A program made the position numbers and the translations under genes. The notes beneath the pieces were generated by a model, which worked only from the letters and a program-made list of their open reading frames with translations, had not been told where the DNA came from and searched no databases. This document shows, in pieces, positions 51,463 through 59,694 of a stretch of 64,000 bases of DNA. Position 1 is the first letter of the stretch. Each line of letters starts with the position of its first letter. Origin of the DNA: Rubinisphaera margarita (GTDB lineage Bacteria > Planctomycetota > Planctomycetia > Planctomycetales > Planctomycetaceae); NCBI RefSeq assembly GCF_022267515.1, contig NZ_JAKFGB010000021.1, forward strand, positions 186,001-250,000, written 5' to 3'.

Positions 51463-53729
51463 ACGCGAAGAACGACCTTGCTCTGGAAGTGGGACGGAGT
51501 ACGCGGATCGCGCTTTGGGGGCTGCTGGCGTTGTTTTGCATGCGAGTCCTCGGACAGTTTCTTGTCGAAACCGGGCTGACGCCATTCCTTCCCCCCTCCC
51601 CGGAATGGTTTTCAGGTCTGATTCCGTATCCCTGGCTGCTGTCCAGTCAGGTGCTCATCATCGGGCTGATGGTACGGATTAATCTGGGGATTACACGGCA
51701 GTGGACCTGGTACGCCAGACCGCATCGGGCACTCGCTCAGATTCTCCTGTTTCTGGGGATCGTCTATCTGAGTGTGATGGCCATCCGCTATTCCGTGCGG
51801 ATGAGTCTTTATCCCGCCGAACGCTGGACCGGTCGTTCCATCCCGATTTTCTTTCACTGGGTGCTGGCGTGTTATGTTCTGACACTAGGTGGATACTTTC
51901 GACGACGGGCGAAAGTCCCGGCGAGTGAGCAATCGGGCTCTTCGATGTTTCGACGCGTCTGCTTGGCGGTGACGTGGGTCGGAATCATTCTCCTGACGTT
52001 CACCGCGACGCTCGTCTGGACAGCGTATCTGCTGTTGCCTTCCTATCTGGCCAGTGAGTTAGGAGCGAGGCGCTCGGAATATGCGGTCATCATCGAGAAA
52101 GCGGTGCCGCTGACGACGCGGGATGGCGTTGAGCTGAAAGCCGATGTCTACCGACCCTATCGGCTGGAGAAGACGCCAACCATCCTCGTTCGGCTGCCGT
52201 TTTCTCATAACTGGAGAGTCGATCTGTTTGCCTCAATTGTCGGGCGTCTGTGGGCCGAGCGCGGCTACACAGCCATCATTCAGGGCGTACGTGGACGGGG
52301 AGATTCACGTGGAGAACACGTTCCGTTCGAGCACGAGCGAGAGGACAGTCTGGATACTCTGAACTGGGTGAGCGAGCAGTCGTGGTACAACGGTCAGGTG
52401 GGAATGTGGGGCGGATCGTACTTTGCCTACACGCAGTGGGTGATCGCCGATCAAAGCGATCCCGGGCTGGATGCGATGATTGTGATGGAGTCGAGCACCG
52501 ATCACTACGGAATGCTTTATCCGCAGGGGGTGTTCGCTCTCGAGAGTGCTTTGTACTGGGCACTCACCTCGTATGGACCGGTCAACTATACCGTGCCGGA
52601 TGAAATGCTCGAACGCGGAACTCGCACCTTGCCGGTCATTGAAGCAGATGACCGGGCGTCAGCTGATATCGGGTTCTTCAACAACTGGGTGACACATCGA
52701 ACGCGTGACGAATATTGGAAGAAGGTTGATGGCCTCGACCGGGTAAGAACGCTGCAGGCTCCCGTGCTGCTAATGGGCGGATGGTACGATCCCTATCTGC
52801 CGACCCAGTTGAACGACTATCGGACGATCCAAACCGAAGCGAAGCGTGAAGTCGCCGAAGAGACACGATTGATCATCGGTCCGTGGATCCATGCCGAGAC
52901 GATCGAGTTCCCGAATGGGTTTCAGGGAACTCATTTCCGCATCGAAAGCCTCGCCCCGACGATTTCGTGGTTCGACCGGCACTTGAAAGGGAAGCCCACT
53001 CCAGAGATGGCGCCGGTCCGAATATTCGTTATGGGCCGCAATGAATGGCGGGATGAACAGGAATGGCCACTCGAACGCGAGAAGCGGGTCGAATATTTTC
53101 TGACTCCAGAAGGAGAGACACATCGCGGAGGAACGCTTCGAACTAATGACCCGGGAACCGAAACGACGGCGTTTCCCTACACGTATGATCCAGACGATCC
53201 CGTTCCGACGCAGGGCGGACCGATGCTCGGCACCCGGGCCGGAATCCGCCAGCAGAATGACCTCGAGACGCGGACTGACGTCCTCGTCTTCTCCACCGAC
53301 GTTCTCGAAGAGCCAGTTGAAGTCACCGGCGTACCGCGAGCCACCCTCTATGTGCGAACGTCGGCCGCCTCGACAGATTTCACGGTCAAACTGGTAGACG
53401 TTTATCCTGACGGCTCGGCATGGAACATCTGCGACGGACTCGTCCGCATCAAACCGGAAGCTCTCGCGGAAAACGCCGAAGGTGAACCCATGGAAGTCGC
53501 CGTCGAACTTTGGCCCACGAGTAATGTGTTTCTACCTGGGCACCGCATCCGGATCGAAGTCAGCAGCAGCAATTTTCCACGGTATGAACGGAATCTGAAT
53601 ACCGGCCAATTTGATCCGGGCCAGGTGGAAAGTGTGGTCGCAAGACAGACGCTCTACTGCTGTGGACAGACGGCGTCGCGTATCGAACTTCCCGTCATTC
53701 CCGCGCAGGCCGGTCAAACTTCCGAGTAG
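51459..53729 (+). CDS. CocE/NonD (X-Pro dipeptidyl-peptidase S15) hydrolase with N-terminal membrane region
   Basis: 756 residues. The first ~200 carry about five hydrophobic helices (WGLLALFCMRVLGQFL; WLLSSQVLIIGLMV; ILLFLGIVYLSVMAI; HWVLACYVLTLGGYF; VGIILLTFTATLVWTAYLL), unusual for this family. The hydrolase domain follows: GVELKADVYRP, nucleophile S320 in GMWGGSYF, aspartate in GGWYDPY and histidine in GPWIH. The C-terminal jelly-roll domain is also present (TGVPRATLYVRTSAASTDFTVKLVDV). Relatives cleave esters or amides such as cocaine or glutaryl groups, and X-Pro peptides. The gene overlaps the enolase-superfamily gene at its start, and by 16 bases tail to tail the fusion gene on the other strand. 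Confidence 0.9.
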   Translation: MNAKNDLALEVGRSTRIALWGLLALFCMRVLGQFLVETGLTPFLPPSPEWFSGLIPYPWLLSSQVLIIGLMVRINLGITRQWTWYARPHRALAQILLFLGIVYLSVMAIRYSVRMSLYPAERWTGRSIPIFFHWVLACYVLTLGGYFRRRAKVPASEQSGSSMFRRVCLAVTWVGIILLTFTATLVWTAYLLLPSYLASELGARRSEYAVIIEKAVPLTTRDGVELKADVYRPYRLEKTPTILVRLPFSHNWRVDLFASIVGRLWAERGYTAIIQGVRGRGDSRGEHVPFEHEREDSLDTLNWVSEQSWYNGQVGMWGGSYFAYTQWVIADQSDPGLDAMIVMESSTDHYGMLYPQGVFALESALYWALTSYGPVNYTVPDEMLERGTRTLPVIEADDRASADIGFFNNWVTHRTRDEYWKKVDGLDRVRTLQAPVLLMGGWYDPYLPTQLNDYRTIQTEAKREVAEETRLIIGPWIHAETIEFPNGFQGTHFRIESLAPTISWFDRHLKGKPTPEMAPVRIFVMGRNEWRDEQEWPLEREKRVEYFLTPEGETHRGGTLRTNDPGTETTAFPYTYDPDDPVPTQGGPMLGTRAGIRQQNDLETRTDVLVFSTDVLEEPVEVTGVPRATLYVRTSAASTDFTVKLVDVYPDGSAWNICDGLVRIKPEALAENAEGEPMEVAVELWPTSNVFLPGHRIRIEVSSSNFPRYERNLNTGQFDPGQVESVVARQTLYCCGQTASRIELPVIPAQAGQTSE

Positions 53730-56329
53730 GAGCAGGCCGCAAAGTCGAAGTTCAGCTCTCGGGCGTAGAGCAGGGCGACGGTCTTGAACTGTGCTTCCCG
53801 ACGGCCCCGGCTCAGTTCGAATTGCTTGAAACGTTCGCCGGAGCCCGGTTGCAGAGAGACCACGACAACTGGCTTGAGGCGTCCACTGTCTCGCTTCGCG
53901 GCGTATTCGAGATTGGCCTCTCCCAGCAAGCGATCCAGAACGTCCGCATACTGCTTTTCGCTCGATCCGTCAGCCGGCGGGGTCTGCCATTCGATGAACA
54001 GTCGGTAGCGGGCTGTTTCTTCATCGGCGACCGCGAGAAAGAAACTTGCCTCGGCCCGACAGTCCGATTCGAGACGGTGGACGGATTCAATCAGTTGGCA
54101 CTCGTGCAGCTTCTCTCCGGTGATATTCGTGATGCCGGCTCCTTTTTGCACGAACCGCAGCAGCGGAGTGCGGCCGTAGAATCCGGTGACTTCGATAATG
54201 TCGTTCATCGCGTAGCGGAACAATCCCGAGGGCGTGGTGACAAACAAATAGTATTGCTCACCGAGTTCCAGTTCGTGCAGGCCGAGACAGGACTGGTTGC
54301 CCTGGTCAAAGGTTTCGCGTTCGACGAACTCGAAAACGTTGCTCCAGAAGGTCGGTAGCCCTGATTCCTCATCGGCGTTCATGGGAACCGTCACCGTCAG
54401 CTCGCTGGCCATCAGGCCGAGTCCCATCACGGACACCTGCGGATCGAGCCGCTTGCGAACCGCTCCCAGGGCGATGCCGCAACTGCCTCCCGTCCAGGTC
54501 GACAGCATGGCCAGTCGCGGCCAGATCCGCGTCAATAACTGAGGCGGATTCTCATCCATAATGCGACGCAGCGTCTCGGCCCGCTCAGGGTCTGGCCGGC
54601 AGCGGGCTATGATGGCGCGGTCCAACCTGAGGAGATCGCCGTTTGCTGCCGAGACGACTCCGCGCTCAATGTCTTCCAGCAGACGATCGCGATGCTCCTC
54701 GAGAAGATCGAGCAGGCGGAGAATCGTCGAAGGATTCGCCGTGCCAAGATAGGTCACGTCGCGTTCGGCAAGGGCCAGCCGCAGAATGACGTAGTACTTG
54801 AGTTCGTAATTGTCGATCTCGAACACCTCGGGCGGGAGCACGTAACGATTACGGATGAGCCGCGGCATCGAAGCGTAGAGCACTCCGGAGGCTGAACCAA
54901 AGGGAATGCCGGATGACCGATGTCCCTCAATTCCTGCCCCGGCGATGGCGATGATCCTGCCGGCAAATGCTCGTTCATCGGCTCGGTGCTGAAACAGCGC
55001 GAAGAGTTGTTGAGTCCGTCGCAGATCCTGCAGCGTTTGCGAACGAATAGGGATGTATTTAGCCGCCCCGGTCGTTCCGCTGGTCACATTGTAGAGCTCG
55101 GGCCGATCCGGATTGAGCGCGGGTTGCCCGGTGCGTTCCTGAGTGTCGATGTAAGGAAGCAGGCTGTCGTAGTCGTTGAATGGAACATTTCGGCGGAAGT
55201 CGTCGAGCGAGTCGACCCTGTCAAACTGATGTATTCGGCCGAATTCTGTCTCGCGATGCGAGTTCATGATTGCTCGCAGCACATTCCGTTGTGCCTCTTC
55301 TGGATCGTCTGTCTTGCGTTGAATCGGCTTCCAGTTTCGCCGTTCAATCCAGGCCATCCGGAGACGCAGCAGCAGGTCGGGCCGTGCCGATGAGAATGTC
55401 TCTGTCGATTTCTGATCCAGACCGGGAACGAATGGCGTCCTCATCTGAGTCCAAAACCGTGAGGGGTACTCGCGATTCTTGAGTCCGAGCTTCGCCACAA
55501 GCCGATCCTTCGGCAGAAAACGAGTCCCGAAGAGAACGTCCCAGACGATTACATTGTTGCCATAATTGGCATTGGCTTCTTTCGGAACGTGAGAGTGATG
55601 CCAGCGATGAAGTTCCGCACTGCTGATCACATAGTTCAGCCAGCCAAAACGCAGGTGGATATTGCAGTGCTGAAAGAACCCGTTGACGGCATAGAAGACG
55701 AAGTACAGAGCCAGCACGCGGTCGCTAACGCCCAGCAGAATGAAAGGGAATGCATCGAACAGAAACTGGGTCGACTTCTCGAGCGGGTGAAAGCGTCCCA
55801 CATTCAGCCAGTAAAGCCGATGCGGCGAATGATGGACCGCATGAAAGCGCCACAGAAAAGGGATTCGGTGGCAGGCGACATGGAGCCAGTAGCGGAGGAA
55901 GTCGGCCAGCAGGATCATCAGGACGACCTGCACCAGAATCGGCCAGTGATGCACCCAGAGCCCGGCGGTCCACTGCTGTGCAGTCAGCCATCTCTGCAGA
56001 GCCAGTGCAGCGATCAGGGCCAGCCCCTGAGGCAACAGGATCTGCACGAGGATCATGTAGGCCACATCGGCCGAGACAGTCTGGCGATCCGGGATCCATT
56101 CGATCCGCGCCGGCATCTTACGCTCGGCCAGTTGCACGAGGCCGGCTCCCAGGAGAGCCGGGACGAACGAAGCCCAGAAGGTCGGCCATCCCATCTGTTC
56201 GAACGCAAAGAACAACCCGAGACAGAGCGTCATCGTGACCGGATATACCAGCCACGGAGCGATTCCGTCCGAAGCCTGCAGTGGGCGATCGACACGCGAG
56301 GAATTCATACAGATCGGCTCGGTTCTCAA
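53714..56329 (-). CDS. Fusion of a sterol desaturase/fatty-acid hydroxylase domain with a GH3 acyl-acid-amido synthetase
   Basis: 871 residues; M8 is an alternative start. Residues ~25-290 are a membrane di-iron oxygenase: about six helices and histidine boxes H150/H154, H163/H166/H167 and H241/H244/H245 (HRWHHSH). Residues ~310-871 are a GH3 family adenylating enzyme: YNVTSGTTGAAKYIPI is the ATP-binding motif, and LSTWTGGSCGIALG and RYAMNDIIEVTGFYGRTP match the family. GH3 enzymes join acyl acids to amino acids; the first domain hydroxylates or desaturates lipids. Together they might make modified acyl-amino-acid lipids at the membrane. The joint seems real: one frame, no stop or spacer. It overlaps the CocE/S15 gene by 16 bases at the 3' end. 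Confidence 0.88.
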   Translation of the reverse strand: MRTEPICMNSSRVDRPLQASDGIAPWLVYPVTMTLCLGLFFAFEQMGWPTFWASFVPALLGAGLVQLAERKMPARIEWIPDRQTVSADVAYMILVQILLPQGLALIAALALQRWLTAQQWTAGLWVHHWPILVQVVLMILLADFLRYWLHVACHRIPFLWRFHAVHHSPHRLYWLNVGRFHPLEKSTQFLFDAFPFILLGVSDRVLALYFVFYAVNGFFQHCNIHLRFGWLNYVISSAELHRWHHSHVPKEANANYGNNVIVWDVLFGTRFLPKDRLVAKLGLKNREYPSRFWTQMRTPFVPGLDQKSTETFSSARPDLLLRLRMAWIERRNWKPIQRKTDDPEEAQRNVLRAIMNSHRETEFGRIHQFDRVDSLDDFRRNVPFNDYDSLLPYIDTQERTGQPALNPDRPELYNVTSGTTGAAKYIPIRSQTLQDLRRTQQLFALFQHRADERAFAGRIIAIAGAGIEGHRSSGIPFGSASGVLYASMPRLIRNRYVLPPEVFEIDNYELKYYVILRLALAERDVTYLGTANPSTILRLLDLLEEHRDRLLEDIERGVVSAANGDLLRLDRAIIARCRPDPERAETLRRIMDENPPQLLTRIWPRLAMLSTWTGGSCGIALGAVRKRLDPQVSVMGLGLMASELTVTVPMNADEESGLPTFWSNVFEFVERETFDQGNQSCLGLHELELGEQYYLFVTTPSGLFRYAMNDIIEVTGFYGRTPLLRFVQKGAGITNITGEKLHECQLIESVHRLESDCRAEASFFLAVADEETARYRLFIEWQTPPADGSSEKQYADVLDRLLGEANLEYAAKRDSGRLKPVVVVSLQPGSGERFKQFELSRGRREAQFKTVALLYARELNFDFAACSYSEV

Positions 56330-56494
56330 AACGGTAGGGTATTGGATGTTCGCCCATCAGGATACCGCCAACGTGTCGTGAAGTCTCGAACCATTTTGGC
56401 AGTCCGTAGAATACGAAACGTGAACCATCAGTGAGGGACTCCTGATCCAGAGACCGGAGCCCACGCTCGCGCCGGGGGATTTGTCGGCAATGGA

Positions 56495-57079
56495 TCATTC
56501 GGTGGCTTCGGCCGGGTAGATGACGCGGTCCTTCTGCTGGACCGCGAAGTCCGGGAGTTGATGTTCCTGGGCTCGAGTCGCCGAGAAAATGTCCCACACG
56601 GTCCAGCCGCGAGCAATCAAAGCATCGGCGATCAGGCGACGGTGGCAACGCCAGGGGACGGCTTCGGAGCACATCAGAGCACACCGCCGTTGAGTGGCCA
56701 GAGACTCGAGTTCCGATAAGGTCTGCTGAAATTCGTCGCTCAGGGCGTAGTCTGCGTAGGCATTGAAAGACTCGACCCGCCAGGCCCCATTTGGCGAGTC
56801 GGGAAGCCGGCCATTACGTCGGCCACCGAGGCCGACCCAATGCGAATATTCGATCCCCGCATCGCCCAGAGTCGCGATTAGCGAGTCCTGTTGAAATTGA
56901 GGATGGCGTCGGGATCCCGGAAAGCGGCGGACGTCGACCAGGGTCTCGATTGAGAAACCCTGCAGCATGCCCAGAAACTCGTTGAACTCCCGATTGGAAT
57001 GACCGATCGTCCAGATCGATTTTTCGTGTTCCGCAGCCGATGACGCTTCTGCGGAAGCCGAAGATTTGCGCGCGCACAT
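56495..57079 (-). CDS. DUF488 family protein
   Basis: 194 residues. IWTIGHSNREFNEFLGML, VDVRRFPGSRRHPQFQ, YSHWVGLGGRR and CSEAVPWRCHRRLIAD are the recurring motifs of DUF488, a widespread family of unknown function whose conserved Cys and Arg residues suggest an enzyme. A short Ala/Ser/Lys-rich extension precedes the domain. No clear partner: the upstream neighbour is divergent and the downstream one is the fusion gene 165 bases away. Confidence 0.9.
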   Translation of the reverse strand: MCARKSSASAEASSAAEHEKSIWTIGHSNREFNEFLGMLQGFSIETLVDVRRFPGSRRHPQFQQDSLIATLGDAGIEYSHWVGLGGRRNGRLPDSPNGAWRVESFNAYADYALSDEFQQTLSELESLATQRRCALMCSEAVPWRCHRRLIADALIARGWTVWDIFSATRAQEHQLPDFAVQQKDRVIYPAEATE

Positions 57080-57277
57080 GGTAGGTCAACCTTATGGAAA
57101 GTCGTTCGGCAGTCAATACAATGACCTGCAAACATCATACCGTGAATCGATGTCTCGGAATCATGACCGGCGGTCGTGGCCAGTTTGTGAAGTGACGTCG
57201 GTCTCTCTAGACTTCAAAGATCCCGAATCGGTTGTGTCCGTAATAAACGTCAGATGGGCCTGTAGAAAGGTCGATTA

Positions 57278-58072
57278 ATGAAGCCTTTGTTTCTCGTCGT
57301 GATTTCGGTGTTCCTCTCCGCTGTGGGTACTGAGGCCGCCGACCCCGTTCGACTGCGAGTCCTGAGCTACAACATCCATCACGCCGAGGGCGTGGATCGC
57401 AAACTTGATCTCGAACGGATCGCGGAAGTCATCCGTTCTGTAAAACCTGATCTCGTGGCGCTGCAGGAAGTCGATCAGAATGTGGACCGCACGGAAGGGA
57501 TCGACCAGCCGGCTGAACTGGCCCGGCTGACGGATCTGAACGTCGTCTTCGGGGCCAACATCGAACTGCAGGGCGGTCATTACGGCAACGCCGTGCTTTC
57601 TCGACTGCCAATTGTCGACTATGAGAATCACAAGTTGCCCAATGTGGATGCTGGCGAACAACGGGGGATCATCGAAGCGGAGATTCGTCTGTCCGACGGA
57701 CTCGGATCCCTGCGGTTCTTCGCCACACATCTCGATTATCGTGCCGACGAACGTGAACGACTCGCCTCTGCAGAGAAGATTAACGATCTGGCATCTCAGG
57801 CAGAGGGGCCGGCGATTCTCGCGGGCGATTTGAACGCGACACCAGACAGCGAGACGCTCGCGATCTTCAAACAGGCCTGGACTTCAGCGAATAGTGATCC
57901 GCTGGCAACGGTGCCGGTCGACCGTCCACGGCGTCAGATTGACTACGTACTCTTCCAACCGCAGGAACGCTGGCGTGTCGTGAACGTTGAGGTGTTGCCC
58001 GAGGCGATCGCTTCGGATCATCGGGCAATTTTCGCCGTCCTCGAACTTCTGCCGGAGAAGCGACTACACTGA
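57278..58072 (+). CDS. Exported endonuclease/exonuclease/phosphatase family protein
   Basis: 264 residues with a signal peptide (KPLFLVVISVFLSAVGTEA-AD). LRVLSYNIHH, VALQEVDQNVDRT, GNAVLSRLPI, FFATHLDYR, LAGDLNATP and IASDHRAIF are the consecutive motifs of the Mg-dependent EEP superfamily, with the catalytic D-x-N and S-D-H residues present. The substrate is uncertain: extracellular members include DNases, phosphodiesterases and sphingomyelinases. Export points to a scavenging role. Confidence 0.9.
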   Translation: MKPLFLVVISVFLSAVGTEAADPVRLRVLSYNIHHAEGVDRKLDLERIAEVIRSVKPDLVALQEVDQNVDRTEGIDQPAELARLTDLNVVFGANIELQGGHYGNAVLSRLPIVDYENHKLPNVDAGEQRGIIEAEIRLSDGLGSLRFFATHLDYRADERERLASAEKINDLASQAEGPAILAGDLNATPDSETLAIFKQAWTSANSDPLATVPVDRPRRQIDYVLFQPQERWRVVNVEVLPEAIASDHRAIFAVLELLPEKRLH

Positions 58073-58121
58073 GTCCTGCCACATCAGGATCGAACAACTC
58101 CGCTTCAGGCGGAGAGGGAGA

Positions 58122-58670
58122 ATGAACATGAATCGCGCTCTACTGGTCATCGACGTTCAGAACGAGTACTTCACGGGAGCGCTGCCGATCACGCATCCGG
58201 TCGGCCATCTCGAACAAATTCTCGAAGCGGTCGACGCCGCGACCGGGCGGATTCCCGTCGTTGTCGTTCAGCATCATTTCGCCGACGCTGACAAGCCGTT
58301 CTTTCAGAAGGGAACGCCGGGTTGGGAACTGCATCCGGAGATCGCGAAGAGGAAGCGGGATCTGCTGGTCGAGAAAACGATGCCCGGCAGTTTCACGGGA
58401 ACGAATCTCGAAGACTGGCTGAGTGAGCAGAAGATCGACACAGTGACCGTAGCCGGGTATATGACGCACATGTGCTGCGACACGACAGCCCGCCAGGCGG
58501 TGCACCGGGGAATCAACGTCGAATTCCTCAACGATGCGACCGGGACCCTTGATCTGTCGAACCAGGCGGGAGAAGTAACGGCGGAAGAACTGCATCGCTC
58601 GATTCTTTGTGCCCAACAGATGCTTCTCAGTGAAGTGCTTGATGTCGAAACCTGGAGAAAGCGTCTGTAG
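58122..58670 (+). CDS. Isochorismatase-family hydrolase
   Basis: 182 residues from the ATG at 58122, preceded by GGAGAGGGAG; a longer frame overlapping the previous gene is ignored. The catalytic triad is visible: D11 in LLVIDVQNEY, K85 in VEKTMPGSF, and C118 in GYMTHMCCDTTARQA. The cis-peptide region VAGYMTHM also matches. Members of this family hydrolyse isochorismate, nicotinamide and related amides; substrate not resolved. It probably forms a short unit with the EEP gene 49 bases upstream. Confidence 0.9.
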   Translation: MNMNRALLVIDVQNEYFTGALPITHPVGHLEQILEAVDAATGRIPVVVVQHHFADADKPFFQKGTPGWELHPEIAKRKRDLLVEKTMPGSFTGTNLEDWLSEQKIDTVTVAGYMTHMCCDTTARQAVHRGINVEFLNDATGTLDLSNQAGEVTAEELHRSILCAQQMLLSEVLDVETWRKRL

Positions 58671-58739
58671 AGATGAAGCCGGAGCAACTGGCGAAGAACC
58701 GCGGTTGACAGTCGAGAACATCCCTTCGATACTGAAGGT

Positions 58740-59129
58740 ATGAGATTCTGCCTCCTGCCACTTTTGATTTTCTCGATTCTCGCCTGCCCGTTCCGCTGCA
58801 TGTCGGCGATGGCCAGTCAGGGGAATTCCGCAGAGTCTGAAGCGCGACAGAGCTGCAGCTGCTGTGGTCAGAAGAATCCTGACGAAACTCCCAATGCTCC
58901 GCAGGATGAAGAATCATGCCCCAACTGTCTCTGCCACGGAGCAGTCGTGGGCGGGGAAGAGATCGATCTGGACCTGGACGAGTTCATCGACTTTCTCGCG
59001 TCGCTGGAGCTGATGGTCTGCTTGCAACAGATCGCTGGCGATTCCCTCGAGAGCTGGGACGAATTTCCGCCTGCCCGCTCGTTGAGCGGATATTCCATCT
59101 GCATTCAGCATCAACTGCTGTTGATCTAA
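58740..59129 (+). CDS. Small exported Cys-rich protein
   Basis: 129 residues with a signal sequence (RFCLLPLLIFSILACPFRCMSA). The mature part has cysteine clusters CSCCGQ and CPNCLCHG, then an acidic stretch (EEIDLDLDEF) and two late cysteines. I do not recognise a family, but length, signal and a central CPxC motif parallel the Cys/His-rich protein at 43582 that also precedes an ABC exporter set. It probably binds a metal ion or forms disulfides outside the cytoplasm. The gene lies between the isochorismatase-like gene and the HMA-like gene. Confidence 0.68.
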   Translation: MRFCLLPLLIFSILACPFRCMSAMASQGNSAESEARQSCSCCGQKNPDETPNAPQDEESCPNCLCHGAVVGGEEIDLDLDEFIDFLASLELMVCLQQIAGDSLESWDEFPPARSLSGYSICIQHQLLLI

Positions 59130-59135
59130 TCTGCT

Positions 59136-59156
59136 GAGGGCTCTGCTTTTGCCCTC
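59136..59156 (+). terminator. Weak hairpin after the Cys-rich gene
   Basis: GAGGGC (59136-59141) pairs with GCCCTC (59151-59156) around a nine-base loop, six bases after the stop codon. The following bases are only partly T-rich, so termination is uncertain. Confidence 0.35.
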
Positions 59157-59271
59157 TATTCTGCGCTTCCGCGAGTATCGCGATCCGTCTCGACGTTCCG
59201 GGATTGGCATGCTGCTTTTCTTCGCGATGCGCGTTCAGTCAAACGGTTCGGCCGATTCTTCCTGCTTCTGA

Positions 59272-59293
59272 GCGGATGCTGTTGTGCATCCGC
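59272..59293. promoter_or_regulatory. Perfect GC-rich hairpin in the leader of the HMA-like gene
   Basis: GCGGATGC (59272-59279) pairs with GCATCCGC (59286-59293) around a six-base loop, 29 bases before the start codon of the HMA-like gene and just before its AAGGAA ribosome-binding site. It could affect translation or act as an attenuator. Confidence 0.45.
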
Positions 59294-59322
59294 CTTTCGA
59301 TCTCGATTCAAGGAAACTTTCC

Positions 59323-59685
59323 ATGATTCGCCTCCTTTGCTGCGCCGGTATAGCGCTTGTCTTCGGTCTGGTTCCAAGAACCCCCGCCACGACTGAAGCC
59401 CACGAAAAGACGATGCCGAAGACGATGTTGAAGACAATGCCGACCGTAGTGCACGTTGATGAAATGTGCGGCGGTTGCGTCAAGAAAGTGCATCGTCGCT
59501 TTGACGATGACGAGAAGGTCGGCCGTTTTGAATGCGACGTCGATGACAAGACCGTGACCTTCCATCCACCGAAGGGCGAATCCCTTTCGGCCCGTTACCT
59601 GTGGGTTGAGATGGACGAGATCGGGAAGACGCCGATCAAGCTCGTCAGTCCCAACGGGATCTACCGTTCAAAGCCAAAAAGGTAG
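59323..59685 (+). CDS. Exported HMA-like metal-binding protein with CGGC motif
   Basis: 120 residues from the ATG at 59323 (preceded by AAGGAAAC). The hydrophobic N-terminus (LCCAGIALVFGLVPRT) is a signal or anchor. VVHVDEMCGGCVKKVHRRF carries M48-C49-x-x-C52, the metal-binding loop of heavy-metal-associated domains, followed by the expected beta-alpha-beta pattern (VGRFECDVDDKTVTFHPPKG). It likely binds copper or a similar ion in the periplasm. It lies ten bases before the ABC permease gene, so it may be a metal chaperone for the exporter system. Confidence 0.78.
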   Translation: MIRLLCCAGIALVFGLVPRTPATTEAHEKTMPKTMLKTMPTVVHVDEMCGGCVKKVHRRFDDDEKVGRFECDVDDKTVTFHPPKGESLSARYLWVEMDEIGKTPIKLVSPNGIYRSKPKR

Positions 59686-59694
59686 GACGCCGTG

